Numbered from the stretch's first letter, positions 52,257-62,358 are shown. The stretch is DNA of 64,000 nucleotides from Gammaproteobacteria bacterium (GCA_026196275.1 JAPHTQ010000022.1:1-64000), one strand, 5' to 3'. Numbers and translations are program-made. The notes: a model not told the origin generated them from the letters alone.

Positions 52257-53480
52257 TTGGATCAAACTCAGTTACTGAAAGCCTACCGCGAAGCGGTAGC
52301 TGCCATGCGCAAGGGAAACTTCAAGGTTACTCTGCCAATAGATAACAGCAAGGCCCCCCTGGGTCTGCTGGGACAGGAGCTGGTGCAACTGGGGATCTGG
52401 CTCGACCAGCGTTTTGAGCAAATCCGGAAAATCCAGCAAATATCTCAAGGGATCAGTAGCGGCCTGTTTGCCCACGAGGTCCTGGAGCGGGTATACGATA
52501 CCTTTCATCAGCTGATCCCTTATGACCGTATCGGTTGCGCGTTAATCAGTGAAGACCGGCGCAGCGTGCGGGCTTGCTGGGCCAAATCAAACTACCCCGA
52601 TAGCATGCGCATCACCCAGGGTTACCAGGCCGAGCTGGCGGGTAGTAGCCTGGAAACCATTCTCGACACCGGCGCGCCGCGTATCCTCAACGACCTGGAA
52701 GCCTACCTGGAGGCACATCCCGATTCCGTCTCCACCCAACTCATCGTGGCCGAGGGGATCCGCTCCAGTCTGACTTGCCCATTGATTGCTGAGGGCAAGC
52801 CGGTCGGTTTTCTGTTCTTCTCCAGTCGGGAAAAAGATACCTACCGTCCAGAACATCAACGGGTCTTTCTGGAGATCGCCGCCTACCTTTCCGTACTCAT
52901 GGAGCGCAGCCACTATTACCAGCAGATCCATGATCTGAACCAGAAACTGCTTCAGGTTCAGGATACGTTGAGAGAACAGGCGTTGCGCGATGCACTGACC
53001 GGCGCACTCAACCATGGAGCCATCCTCGAATCGCTGGATGAGCATCTGGGTTTTGCGCAGCGACAGTTCGAGCCGCTCAGTATCCTGATGGCCGATCTGG
53101 ATCAATTCAAGCGCATTAACGACCGCCATGGTCACCCCACTGGTGATGCCGTGCTGAAGGCGGTGGCAGCCACCCTGCAGGCGTGCCTGCGTGGCCATGA
53201 TCGGCTGGGGCGCTATGGCGGCGAAGAGTTTCTGATGGTGTTGGGCAGTACTCCGCTGGAGGTCGCCCAGCAGGTGGCCGAGCGCATTCGTGCCGAGGTG
53301 GCCGCGCTGCAGGTGCTCGACGGGAGCGAGACGCTACGGGCCACCATTAGCATCGGCGTTGCCACCTATGAGCCGGACGCCATGGACCAACCGGACTCCC
53401 TGTTGGCCCGCGCTGATGCCGCCCTCTATGAGGCCAAGCGTATGGGTCGTAACCGGGTCTGCCTGGCGCCTGCGGTATAG
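52257..53480 (+). CDS. GAF-domain diguanylate cyclase
   Basis: A 407-residue cytosolic protein: an N-terminal helical part, a GAF domain (about 65-215: VLERVYDTFHQLIPYDRIGC, then SLTCPLIAEGKPVGFLFFSS), and a GGDEF domain with the active signature RYGGEEF near 321 and LADLDQFKRINDRHG. It should make c-di-GMP. TTG 52257 follows GGGAG by six bases. It is convergent with the large GGDEF-EAL gene. Confidence 0.92.
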   Translation: MDQTQLLKAYREAVAAMRKGNFKVTLPIDNSKAPLGLLGQELVQLGIWLDQRFEQIRKIQQISQGISSGLFAHEVLERVYDTFHQLIPYDRIGCALISEDRRSVRACWAKSNYPDSMRITQGYQAELAGSSLETILDTGAPRILNDLEAYLEAHPDSVSTQLIVAEGIRSSLTCPLIAEGKPVGFLFFSSREKDTYRPEHQRVFLEIAAYLSVLMERSHYYQQIHDLNQKLLQVQDTLREQALRDALTGALNHGAILESLDEHLGFAQRQFEPLSILMADLDQFKRINDRHGHPTGDAVLKAVAATLQACLRGHDRLGRYGGEEFLMVLGSTPLEVAQQVAERIRAEVAALQVLDGSETLRATISIGVATYEPDAMDQPDSLLARADAALYEAKRMGRNRVCLAPAV

Positions 53481-53636
53481 CCACCTGTTCACCACATGGC
53501 AACATACTGCGGACAGCCTGCCGCGGCGCGTTCCGTCGGCCGCCATTGTGACAACTACTGCCAAGGTCGCCCTGTTGGTGTTCGCGGTGGTTTATCTCCG
53601 TGAGGATCTGCGAAACTACCACGAACCGAACAGAAT

Positions 53637-56603
53637 TCAGGGATTTTCTCCCGCAGCGGCCGTCAACAACAGTTCAAACTCTTCAGCGGGAACCGGTTTG
53701 GAGTAGAGGTAGCCTTGCGCAAAGTCACAGCCAGCAGTGAAGAGTAATTCCTGCTGAGTCTCCGTTTCGACTCCTTCGGCGATTACCTTGAGGCCAAGTT
53801 TATGGGCCATGACGATAATCGCCTCAGATAGCGCCATATCGTCGGTATCGGCCGCCAGATCGCGCACAAAGGACTGGTCAATTTTCAGATAATCGATGTC
53901 AAATTTTTTCAGGTAGGAGAGTGAGGAATATCCGGTGCCAAAATCATCAATCGCAACCTGGATGCCCATTTCATGGAATGCAAGCAGTTTGTCAGTGACT
54001 GAGGCATCAATATCGAGCAATAACCCCTCTGTGATTTCGATGGCAAAACTGTGCGGTGGCAGCCCCAACTCCTGTAAATAGGTGTGCCATGCCTGGCACA
54101 CAAAGTCAGTGCTGTGGAACTGAATCGGGGATATGTTCACCGAGATCTGAAATTCTCTGGCGCATAGTGGCTTCCACTGCTTTAGTTGGCGTGCCGATTC
54201 TCTGAATACCCAGTTGCCAATATCAACAATTAGACCGGTCTCTTCAGCCAGCGGAATAAATTCGGCTGGGTTGACCAGACCACGCTCCGGGTGTTGCCAG
54301 CGAACCAGCGTTTCCGCCTTGATAATGTGCCCTGTTCTTAGGTCAATAATCGGTTGATAAAAAACCCTGAACTGGTTGGCTGTCAGGGCCCTACGCAACT
54401 CCTGGATAAGCCGCATGCGGTTTTGTGCCGCTTGTTGCATCGCCTGGGTGAAGTACTCAAAACGGTTTCGCCCCTTGTTTTTTGCCATATACATGGCCTG
54501 ATCGGCATTTCGGAACAGGGCTTCTATCTCGGTGGCATCGTCGGGATAGAGGGTGATGCCGATACTTGCCGAGACATGCACCACCTCATCTCCCAGCCGG
54601 AAGGGCTCAGCCAGTCTCTGCAGAATGTTCCCGGCAACCCGCTCCGCACTGCCAATATCATCGAGCTCTGCCAGAATAACGGTAAACTCATCACCCCCCA
54701 GCCTTGCCACGGTGTCTGTTTCGCGTACACAATGGCTGATGCGCTGTGCCGCTTCCTGCAGCAGGATATCGCCCATGCTGTGTCCCAGTGTGTCATTGAT
54801 CTCCTTGAAGTTGTCCAGATCGATAAACAGCAGTGCGATTTTCGAACCGAAACGGTGCGTTTTCTTTATGTCCTGGTCCAATCTGTCGTAGAACATCTGC
54901 CGATTCGGCAGTTCGGTCAGCGAGTCGAAGTTGGCTTGCCTCCAGATCAATTCATCCGATTTCTTCCTCCCGGTGATATCGCGGATGAAGGCACTGAATT
55001 CGTACTTGCCCAACATGTGAATCGGGACGATGGCCAGTTCGACGGGGAATTCATGTCCATCACGATGCAGCCCGGTGATCTCGAACCGGCTATTCAGGAT
55101 AGGAGCATCACCCGTTTTCAGAAAATGTTTCAGACCCTGACAGTGTGCTTCACGATACTGCGGGGGGATGATGGTTTCACTGACGGTTTTTCCGATCACC
55201 TCCTCTTGGGTCCAGCCGAAGATCGCCTCGGCTTGATGGTTCCAGCCGATGATAATTTCAGAGGCATCCATCTGTACGACGGCATCCAGGGCACTTTCAA
55301 TAACGGCGTGTAGTCTCTCCCGACCTTCCATCACGGCGCGTTTGGCCTGCTCCTGTTCAGCCTCGGCCGCGATACGTGCTTCAAGCATGGCGTTGAAGCC
55401 ATCGGCCATTTCGTTGAAGCTGTCGCACAGCCAGCGCAGCTCATCACGGGTGGTGAGTCTGATACGCGCATTCAGGTCGCCATTGGCAAAGGCGCGAGCG
55501 GATCTCACCAGTGACTGAATATTGCCAATGATGGCGTAGTAGATACTGACCGAGAGGTAGACCACCAGAAGGAGTAACAGCAAGGCTGTGCCGACACTCG
55601 TGAACATCGTCTTTTGCGCCTGGTCAATACGCCTCTGAATGAGATCCCTGGCCGTCGGCAGCAGCGCCTGGTAGAGCTGGGTATAGCTGTTATCGATCTC
55701 TATGGTGGCTATCTCAAGGAATTTATCGGGGGGGGTAGAGAAATGGCCAGTCAATATGTCAGATACGGTCAATTCAATGATCTGCTGCGTTGAGTTGATA
55801 ATATTTTCTGCTGCCTTATTGAATGAGTCTTGCAGCATGGGGTTGTGCTTTATGGTTTTCTCGAGATAGGCATGAAAATCCTTTAGTGCCGTATCGATTT
55901 TGGCGATTAGAATCTGTAACTGGATCTTCTGCTTTTCGGTGATCTTCCGGGCAACGAGAATGCCGCTGCCATAGGCGCGAATCTGGCCGAGATATTCAAT
56001 CATGCGCGGGAGTTTGTTAATAGCGGTGTCAATCAGGTAGAACGTTCCGATTTGCGGATCCAGGGTCAGCGCGTAGTCATCGGCGATAGTTACCTTGAGT
56101 GCCTGTAGATGCTCGATAAGATCGGTGTGTGCAGTGAAACTATCGTCCACGGTTAAGCGCTGTTTTTCTTCGGTATGCAGACGTTGCCAGCGTGTTTTGA
56201 TGCTTGCAAAGGCCTCGCTTGAAGTCAGCCTGGCAGGCAGCTCCCCTTCCATTGCCTTAAATGCCCTGAACATCTCCCTTTGCTTGGCGGCACGCTGTTC
56301 GGTCATGATCTTGTTTTCGACAAACGCTCTAATTGACAGACCGCGATGTATCTGCACCAGCTGAATAGTCTGGATAATCGGCTCTACTAGCGCGATACCT
56401 TCGAGTTCCAACTTGGATGGCTCGATAACACGGTCCAGGCTGGCAACCAGACTGTATACAACGACCGCGATGGCGACCGCTGACAATAGCCACAGAATGG
56501 TAAACTTCCTGGTGTAGTTCAAACGATCCAGCAGCGTTCGAATAGGAGAAACGGCCAGGCCTATTATTTTTCCGGCACTATCATTATCGTTTGTCATCAT
56601 CAT
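53637..56603 (-). CDS. Membrane sensor with HAMP-PAS-GGDEF-EAL
   Basis: A 988-residue bifunctional-type c-di-GMP protein: helix (about 36-56), a large helical periplasmic sensor (about 60-335) resembling nitrate/NIT-like domains, helix (about 338-360), HAMP, PAS (about 420-540), GGDEF with ARLGGDEFTVIL near 635, and EAL with AETLVRW (motif variant ETL), NISPIQFHSTDF, DDFGTGYSSLSYL and EGVETETQ. Both catalytic sites keep key residues. It faces the diguanylate cyclase gene and lies upstream of the PilZ-bearing synthase. Confidence 0.92.
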   Translation of the reverse strand: MMMTNDNDSAGKIIGLAVSPIRTLLDRLNYTRKFTILWLLSAVAIAVVVYSLVASLDRVIEPSKLELEGIALVEPIIQTIQLVQIHRGLSIRAFVENKIMTEQRAAKQREMFRAFKAMEGELPARLTSSEAFASIKTRWQRLHTEEKQRLTVDDSFTAHTDLIEHLQALKVTIADDYALTLDPQIGTFYLIDTAINKLPRMIEYLGQIRAYGSGILVARKITEKQKIQLQILIAKIDTALKDFHAYLEKTIKHNPMLQDSFNKAAENIINSTQQIIELTVSDILTGHFSTPPDKFLEIATIEIDNSYTQLYQALLPTARDLIQRRIDQAQKTMFTSVGTALLLLLLVVYLSVSIYYAIIGNIQSLVRSARAFANGDLNARIRLTTRDELRWLCDSFNEMADGFNAMLEARIAAEAEQEQAKRAVMEGRERLHAVIESALDAVVQMDASEIIIGWNHQAEAIFGWTQEEVIGKTVSETIIPPQYREAHCQGLKHFLKTGDAPILNSRFEITGLHRDGHEFPVELAIVPIHMLGKYEFSAFIRDITGRKKSDELIWRQANFDSLTELPNRQMFYDRLDQDIKKTHRFGSKIALLFIDLDNFKEINDTLGHSMGDILLQEAAQRISHCVRETDTVARLGGDEFTVILAELDDIGSAERVAGNILQRLAEPFRLGDEVVHVSASIGITLYPDDATEIEALFRNADQAMYMAKNKGRNRFEYFTQAMQQAAQNRMRLIQELRRALTANQFRVFYQPIIDLRTGHIIKAETLVRWQHPERGLVNPAEFIPLAEETGLIVDIGNWVFRESARQLKQWKPLCAREFQISVNISPIQFHSTDFVCQAWHTYLQELGLPPHSFAIEITEGLLLDIDASVTDKLLAFHEMGIQVAIDDFGTGYSSLSYLKKFDIDYLKIDQSFVRDLAADTDDMALSEAIIVMAHKLGLKVIAEGVETETQQELLFTAGCDFAQGYLYSKPVPAEEFELLLTAAAGENP

Positions 56604-57168
56604 CTTCTAATACTGTGCGAATGCTCCACGCTGACATAATAGCTGTTAAACACCGAACCGGTCGTGACAGGGGGCTGCCCTATCCGTTACTTCCCAACAC
56701 ACACCTCCTGCCCGGGGAATGAACACTCCCTGAGGATCCAGTATTTTCATTATGATTATTGATACTGCTGTCCCATAAACGCCCCCTCCCTGAGGGAGAG
56801 GGTTGGGGGTGAGGGGATAATATGAGCTAACTCACCGATGGTTAATATCCCCTCATCCTCTCCCTCTCCCGAGGGGAGAAGGAATGCACGAACTGTTTTT
56901 CTATGTCGTATTGCCTGACTGATGACTAATTTTTCACGTGTAATCAGTCGGTTACAGGAATCTAAGGCGGTTCTTAATGGGACAGCAGTGGATTATTGGT
57001 TATAGTTATTGTGCAAAGGTGCGAACTTGGTCACAATAAATCAAAAAAAGACTTGTGTCATTTTTGATGAGCAGGCATGCCCATGCCGGGTTTGTCTGAC
57101 GCTGCCTGCATCCGGGCACGTGGCTCTTGTTACAACGGTATTCTATCTATTATGGGGAAGCATAAATT
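56604..57168. other. 565 bp gap with a dispersed repeat
   Basis: No gene is supported. It holds the second copy of the 9.5 kb repeat (56763-56880). The divergent promoters of the GGDEF-EAL gene and the BcsA-like gene must lie in its two ends. Confidence 0.6.
56763..56880. repeat. Dispersed intergenic repeat, copy 2
   Basis: It matches 9503-9605 in order and spacing, with a longer right arm (CTCCCTCTCCCGAGGGGAG). Inverted CCCTCCCT/AGGGAGAGGG and a distal CTCTCCC/GAGGGGAG pair give hairpin potential. Confidence 0.8.
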
Positions 57169-59361
57169 TTGGACCATTCGGCAGCGCGACAACACGATCA
57201 TGAAGAGATCGGTCCCGCGCGCAAACTTCTCACCCTAACGTTCCTGGCTATCGCCATCTGGTATCTGAGCTGGCGTGCCGGCACCCTCAATCCGGATGCC
57301 ATGGCCTTTTCCCTGTTGATCTATGGGGCCGAGCTGTTCGGTTTCATGACGGCCTTGCTGCATATTTTCATGACCTGGCGCCTGAAGTGTCGGGTCAGTC
57401 CTCCGGTACCCGAGGGGCTCAGGGTAGCGGTATTTATCCCGACCTTCGATGAATCCGAGGATTTGGTGCGCAACACCCTGATCGCTGCTCTGCACATGGA
57501 CTACCCCCACGAAACCTGGTTACTGGACGATGGCAATCGCCCATCGATGAGGGCCCAGGCTGAGGAGTTGGGTGTCCGCTACCTGGCGCGCAGTGACAAT
57601 ACCCACGCCAAGGCGGGTAACCTCAACCACGCCCTGGCTCATACCGATGCGGATTTCATCGCCGTATTCGATGCCGACCACGCCCCCCAGCGCCATTTTC
57701 TTGAACGCACCCTCGGCTATCTCGCTGCTGATGATAAGGTTGCCTTCGTGCAGACCCCGCAGGACTTTTTCAATCTGGATTCCTACCAGCACCGCCAGCA
57801 GCCAGGACGCCGGGCCGTCTGGACGGAGCAGTCGCTGTTCTTTCGGGTGATCCAGCGGGGTAAGGACACCTGGAATGCGGCCTTTTTCTGTGGCAGCTGC
57901 GCGGTGGTACGCCGCTCGGCTCTGGACCGTATCGGCGGTTTCGCCACAGAGACGGTCACCGAGGACCTGCACACCTCCATCCGCCTGCACAAGCTGGGTT
58001 ATCGCTCCGTTTACCACCCCGAATCCCTGGCCTTCGGCGTGGCCCCCTCCAGCGTGGTGCCGTTTCTCAAGCAGCGCATCCGCTGGGGGCAGGGCGCGAT
58101 GCAGGTGTGGCGCCGTGAAGGGGTGCTGACCGCCCGTGGCTTGACGCTGGCCCAGCGGCTCAACTATTTCGCCTCGATGGTGACTTACTTCGATGGCTGG
58201 CAAAAGGCGATCTTCTATCTGGCCCCGGTCGTCGTGTTGGTTACCGGTGTCATGCCTATCAGCACGTTGAGTATGGAGTTCTTCATCCGCTTCGTCCCTT
58301 ACTATGTACTCTCCTTCTGGTTGTTCGAGGAGCTGGGGCGTGGCTACGGGCGTACCGTGATCACGGAGCAGTACAACATGGGTCGCTTCGCCGCCTTCGC
58401 CTGGGCGACCCTGGCCCTGTTCAGACGCCGACTGCCTTTCTCGGTCACTCACAAGGGCCACTCACGGGTTCGGGATGCCTACCGTTACTTCACCCCCCAG
58501 TTCCTGGTGCTGATGCTTAACGCCGTGGCCCTGCCGTTGGGGCTGGCGCTCTACATAACTCTGGACGATCATCTGCCGCTGGAAGGTGCTGTTGCCAACC
58601 TCTTCTGGGCCAGCCTCAACATGGCACTTGCCTTGTCGATGGTTTGGTTTACCCTCAACCGGGCGGACCAGCGCCGGAGTGAATACCGTTTTCCCATCCC
58701 GTTGCCGGCGCGCATCCATATCGATGGGGGGGCGGAACTGCTGGTCACCGTGGATGACATCTCCTCTGCCGGCTGCCGTTTTTACGGCCCTCTGCCCGAG
58801 TCGCTGGAGATCGGTACCCCTGTCAGCGGCGAGATCGCCCTGCCCAGCGGTAACTGGCGCTTTCGCGCCCGTACAGCCTCGCAGATCGCCAGCAAGCGGG
58901 CAGAGGAGCACTACACCAAGGCCATCGGCTGCGAATTTCAGTGGCAGAACAGTGCGGAACGCGATGCGCTCAAACTCTTTCTCTATGGTTCGGATCTGCA
59001 ATGGCATCTGCACCATCTGAGTGAACGGGCGCGTACGCCTTTGGAGCGTCTGACCGGGCGGCGAGGTGTTGGTCTCAGAGCTCCTGCCCTGGAGCACTGG
59101 TGTGTCATGACCTATCAGATAACGGGTAGCAGCGACAGCCTGCTGGGTCTGGTCTCGCTGCCGCCGGATGAGCAGATAACACACCAGCTACTCACTTTCC
59201 AGCCGCTACCGCAAGGTGCCCTATTCCAGGGTCGGCTCTCTACCCGGACCCGCCATGCCCGCTTCAGCGCAAGAACAGGGGTCAGTCAAACGCTGGAGAG
59301 TCCGATTGCGCCCCTTTACCTTACGCCGGTTAGCGCCTTTGAGTTAGAGCAGGAGACATGA
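57169..59361 (+). CDS. BcsA-like beta-glucan synthase with PilZ domain
   Basis: A 730-residue GT2 synthase. It has N-terminal helices, a glycosyltransferase domain with LLDDGNRP (near 120), FDADHAP (168), FFCGSCAVVRR, TVTEDLHTS (264) and QRIRWGQG (302). Membrane helices follow, then the gating-loop motif FSVTHKG (424). The PilZ domain has RRSEYR (near 501) and DDISSAGCRF, the c-di-GMP contacts. This is the cellulose synthase catalytic subunit plan. No BcsB or BcsC gene is present. TTG 57169 follows GGGGAAG. Confidence 0.9.
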   Translation: MDHSAARQHDHEEIGPARKLLTLTFLAIAIWYLSWRAGTLNPDAMAFSLLIYGAELFGFMTALLHIFMTWRLKCRVSPPVPEGLRVAVFIPTFDESEDLVRNTLIAALHMDYPHETWLLDDGNRPSMRAQAEELGVRYLARSDNTHAKAGNLNHALAHTDADFIAVFDADHAPQRHFLERTLGYLAADDKVAFVQTPQDFFNLDSYQHRQQPGRRAVWTEQSLFFRVIQRGKDTWNAAFFCGSCAVVRRSALDRIGGFATETVTEDLHTSIRLHKLGYRSVYHPESLAFGVAPSSVVPFLKQRIRWGQGAMQVWRREGVLTARGLTLAQRLNYFASMVTYFDGWQKAIFYLAPVVVLVTGVMPISTLSMEFFIRFVPYYVLSFWLFEELGRGYGRTVITEQYNMGRFAAFAWATLALFRRRLPFSVTHKGHSRVRDAYRYFTPQFLVLMLNAVALPLGLALYITLDDHLPLEGAVANLFWASLNMALALSMVWFTLNRADQRRSEYRFPIPLPARIHIDGGAELLVTVDDISSAGCRFYGPLPESLEIGTPVSGEIALPSGNWRFRARTASQIASKRAEEHYTKAIGCEFQWQNSAERDALKLFLYGSDLQWHLHHLSERARTPLERLTGRRGVGLRAPALEHWCVMTYQITGSSDSLLGLVSLPPDEQITHQLLTFQPLPQGALFQGRLSTRTRHARFSARTGVSQTLESPIAPLYLTPVSAFELEQET

Positions 59362-60089
59362 TAACCATGCATTCGGGGATATGGGCGTTTACCGCACCAG
59401 CTCGGGGTCTGGTGCCGGCCTTGATGCTGGGCCTGCTGATAAGTCCGGCGGCATGGTCCGCCGAGAGGCTCTGGTTTGCAGGCGTGGAGACCAGCCCGGA
59501 CAACAGCTATGCCTACACCGGACTGCTCATGCCCGCCTTTGGCGGCAACCTGGGCGAGGGTTTCGTCCAGCGCTACTGGCTGGACCGGGTAAGCTACCGC
59601 TATGACAGTGACAACCGCACCATCGAAGCCGAGGCGCCTGGCGTCGAGGCGGCCCTGGGCTATGCCTCGCCGACATCCCGGGGCAGCGTCACTGGTCTGC
59701 TGGGTATCCTCTACCGGGACACTCGTCTGCGTCCCGACGACCCCGACAGTGCCGCTCGTGGCGGTCAGTGGCGCATCAAGGCGCAGGTGGAGAGCACCCA
59801 GCAGCTGACGGGGGCTCTGGAGCTGGGTCTGACCGGCAGCTACATATTCGGCCAGCAGGGCTATTGGGCCCGTGTCCGTCTGGGTCGTGCCTTCGGCAAC
59901 GGTCGTCGCGCCGGCCCCGAGCTGGTTTTCCAGGGAGACCCCGACTACCAGGTCACCCAGGCCGGCGTTTTTCTCACTGGCCTGGAGATCACGCCCACCG
60001 TGCAGGCAGGCCTGAAAGCCGGCATCCGCAATCAACGGAACAAAGCCAGCCGTGGCTACTTTGGTGTGGAGATCTCGGCACTTTTTTGA
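59358..60089 (+). CDS. BcsS-like exported beta-barrel protein
   Basis: A 243-residue protein with a signal peptide (cleavage near AAWSA) and alternating beta-strand sequence to a terminal phenylalanine: ERLWFAGVETSPDNSYAYTG, LDRVSYRYDSDN, AAQUEG-free strand pairs, and GYFGVEISALF at the end. It fits the cellulose biosynthesis protein BcsS family, thought to be outer-membrane. It overlaps the synthase gene by four bases, so the two are co-translated and probably work together in polymer export. Confidence 0.78.
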   Translation: MITMHSGIWAFTAPARGLVPALMLGLLISPAAWSAERLWFAGVETSPDNSYAYTGLLMPAFGGNLGEGFVQRYWLDRVSYRYDSDNRTIEAEAPGVEAALGYASPTSRGSVTGLLGILYRDTRLRPDDPDSAARGGQWRIKAQVESTQQLTGALELGLTGSYIFGQQGYWARVRLGRAFGNGRRAGPELVFQGDPDYQVTQAGVFLTGLEITPTVQAGLKAGIRNQRNKASRGYFGVEISALF

Positions 60090-60180
60090 TGCCTCAGGCG
60101 GAAGGGATGCGTCCGAATCACAGAGAAACCCATTCATCCAAAGCACTCCGCGGATGGCAGAGTCGGCCCCTTGATTGGGT

Positions 60181-60217
60181 GAATGATAATGATTATCATG
60201 CACATGATAATCATTCA
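60181..60217. promoter_or_regulatory. Fur box, near-perfect double site
   Basis: GAATGATAATGATTATCATG runs into CACATGATAATCATTC, giving two overlapping Fur-type 19-mers and an overall palindrome. It lies 43 bp before the start of the LbtU-like porin gene, where iron-loaded Fur would block its promoter. Confidence 0.88.
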
Positions 60218-60259
60218 TAAGAGGGATGATCCCATGAATAGACGAAATAGGTAGAGAGC

Positions 60260-61360
60260 ATGTTCAATAAACTGGGAGTGACTATCCTCGTTTTTGGGGG
60301 GGTGTCAGGCACTGTTTTGGCGGATGAAGCCGATATGCGTGCACGCGTGCAATATCTGGAGGAGCGGGTGCAGCTTCTCGATAAGAAAAGCGATGAGGCT
60401 CAAGGGGGAGGCGGTAGCGGGAGTTCGATGACTTTCAGCGGTTTGGTCGAGGTGGAGGCCGCATCGGGAAAAAACCGGGAAGGTGTCTCGTCGAGTGATG
60501 TGGTGCTCTCCACCGTCGAGTTGGCGGCAGAGGCGCATCTCAATGCGTGGACCCATGCCCAGGTGGTCTACCTTTTTGAGGAGGACGCGACCGAGCCGGG
60601 TGAAATCGATCAGGCGATCCTGACGCTAGGCAACGCCGAGCGGTCGCCGATCTACCTGTCGGCGGGGCGCATGTATCTGCCCTTCGGCAATTTCGAGAGT
60701 GGTATGGTCTCCGACCCGTTGACCCTGGAACTGGCAGAGATCCGTGAGTCGGCGCTGCAGCTTGGCTTCGACTCCGCCGGCTTCTATGGTTCACTCTATG
60801 CCTTCAACGGCGATACCGCTGAGGCGGGGGAGGATGACGGGATCAATCATTTCGGTGCCAACCTGGGCTTCGCCGGTGAGCACTTCGATATTGGTGCAGG
60901 TTATCTCAGCACGCTGGCCGATAGCGATGCCAATCAGGAGCTCATCGAACCCTTCGGGGCCATGCAGGAGAACGTCCCCGGTGTTGCCGCCCATGTCATT
61001 ATCGAGCGCGGCCCCTTTACCGTGATCGGCGAGTATGTGGGGGCGAACAGGGACTTTGCGTCGACGGATCCTGCTTTCCCTGGTGAAGGAGCCAGGCCAT
61101 CGGCCTGGAATCTGGAGCTGGATTACAGTTTCCAGATGATGGGCAAGGAGGCCAGTCTGGGCGTAGCGCGGCAGCGGACGAGCGAGGCGGTGGCGCTGGA
61201 GCTGCCAAAGAGCAAGACCCTGGCGACCTTCTCCGTCGCACTGTTCGAGGCAACCGCTCTTAGCCTGGAGTACGCAATGGCGGAAGACTATAGTCTCTCC
61301 GATGGCGGCAGCGGCGAGAGTGGCGGAGTCTTCACCGTTCAGCTGGCGACCGAGTTCTGA
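60260..61360 (+). CDS. LbtU-family siderophore porin
   Basis: A 366-residue outer-membrane protein: signal peptide (cleavage after TVLA), an N-terminal coiled coil (ADMRARVQYLEERVQLLDKK), a Gly/Ser linker, and about 16 beta-strands ending in VFTVQLATEF. The LbtU family imports the siderophore legiobactin in Legionella without a TonB plug. A strong Fur box directly upstream fits iron-repressed expression. No siderophore synthesis genes are nearby, so it may take up siderophores made by others. Confidence 0.82.
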   Translation: MFNKLGVTILVFGGVSGTVLADEADMRARVQYLEERVQLLDKKSDEAQGGGGSGSSMTFSGLVEVEAASGKNREGVSSSDVVLSTVELAAEAHLNAWTHAQVVYLFEEDATEPGEIDQAILTLGNAERSPIYLSAGRMYLPFGNFESGMVSDPLTLELAEIRESALQLGFDSAGFYGSLYAFNGDTAEAGEDDGINHFGANLGFAGEHFDIGAGYLSTLADSDANQELIEPFGAMQENVPGVAAHVIIERGPFTVIGEYVGANRDFASTDPAFPGEGARPSAWNLELDYSFQMMGKEASLGVARQRTSEAVALELPKSKTLATFSVALFEATALSLEYAMAEDYSLSDGGSGESGGVFTVQLATEF

Positions 61361-61833
61361 GTTGCTCCGGCCGGCAGCACGTTCAACAGAGCGTAATATC
61401 GCGAATGGCCCATCAGGATGCGCAGATACTCCTGAATGCGGCGGTCATGAGCCCTATATGCCGCGATCCGGGAAAACTCTATGGGACTCTCGCCGAGACG
61501 CCAAGCCGCAAAGAAAAAAAGGCCTTTCTTGGCGAGCTTTGCGGCTTGGCGAGAGTATTGGGTAGGGCATAGGGCGTGCCGTATGCGCGCCATGAGAAAT
61601 GCAAACAGGGGCGAGTAAATGGAATGGTTCGCCTGACGGCCCTCAACGCCCCTGCGGCGGGCGGATTTCCTGAACGCCTTAATTAAATATATACTGGAGC
61701 AATTTCGCTCCTTCGGCATGGGCCGGATGGGGTGCGAGTATTCGTGCGTACGCATGCCCAGTTTGATGGGCCCGTCACGTGCGGGGCCAGGTTTGGCTCG
61801 AGCTGTTCATTATCAACCATTTGGGAGTTCACT
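61361..61833. other. 473 bp gap with a large inverted repeat
   Basis: No gene is supported. ACTCTCGCC (61486-61494) plus CCAAGCCGCAAAG (61501-61513) mirrors CTTTGCGGCTTGGCGAGAGT (61537-61556), a repeat-type hairpin. A smaller hairpin, GGAGC-AATTTC-GCTCC, lies near 61697-61712. Confidence 0.7.
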
Positions 61834-62331
61834 GTGAGCAAAGTAAATACCTACTTCGGTACCAGTATTGGTGTGGCCATTGTTGTTGCTGTAATTGTCG
61901 TGATCATCAACAACTCCGTCGGCTCTGCACTTAAGGGTGACTCCACTGCCGATATGAGTGAGGAGGCAATCGCCGAGCGTATTGCACCAGTGGGCAAGCT
62001 GAACACCGGTGAGGCCATCGTGCCCAAGGCCGCCGCTACCGCGGAACCGGCCGCTGCAGAGCCGGCTGCGGATGCCACTGCCAGTGCCGGTCGTCCTGCC
62101 AAGGAGATCTACAACGCCTCCTGCTTTGCCTGCCACGGTACCGGTGCTGCCGGCGCACCGATGCTCGGTGATGCGGCGGCCTGGGCGCCGCGTAGAGAGA
62201 AGGGGATGGATACGTTGATGAACCATGCCATCAACGGCTTTAATGCCATGCCGCCGCGGGGCACCTGCTCGAGCTGCTCCGATGAGGAGCTCAGGACGGT
62301 CGTCGAATATATGCTGGAGAGCAGCCAGTAA
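61834..62331 (+). CDS. Membrane-anchored cytochrome c5
   Basis: A 165-residue monohaem cytochrome with an uncleaved-looking N-terminal helix (about 8-30), an Ala/Glu/Pro linker (about 55-90) and a c5 domain: haem motif CFACH near 101, APRREKGMDTLMNHAINGF, axial Met in NAMPPRGTCSSCSDEEL. The second cysteine pair (CSSC) is the disulfide typical of cytochrome c5. GTG 61834 follows GGGAG by six bases. It is probably a tethered electron carrier to an oxidase. Confidence 0.9.
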   Translation: MSKVNTYFGTSIGVAIVVAVIVVIINNSVGSALKGDSTADMSEEAIAERIAPVGKLNTGEAIVPKAAATAEPAAAEPAADATASAGRPAKEIYNASCFACHGTGAAGAPMLGDAAAWAPRREKGMDTLMNHAINGFNAMPPRGTCSSCSDEELRTVVEYMLESSQ

Positions 62332-62358
62332 ACCGTCATGTTGTTGTAAAGGTGAAGA

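Noticed and set aside
61339-61755. Minus-strand open frame of 138 codons between lbtU and cytochrome c5
   Set aside because: It overlaps the lbtU end and runs through an inverted repeat; the composition is repeat-like and no domain is recognisable.
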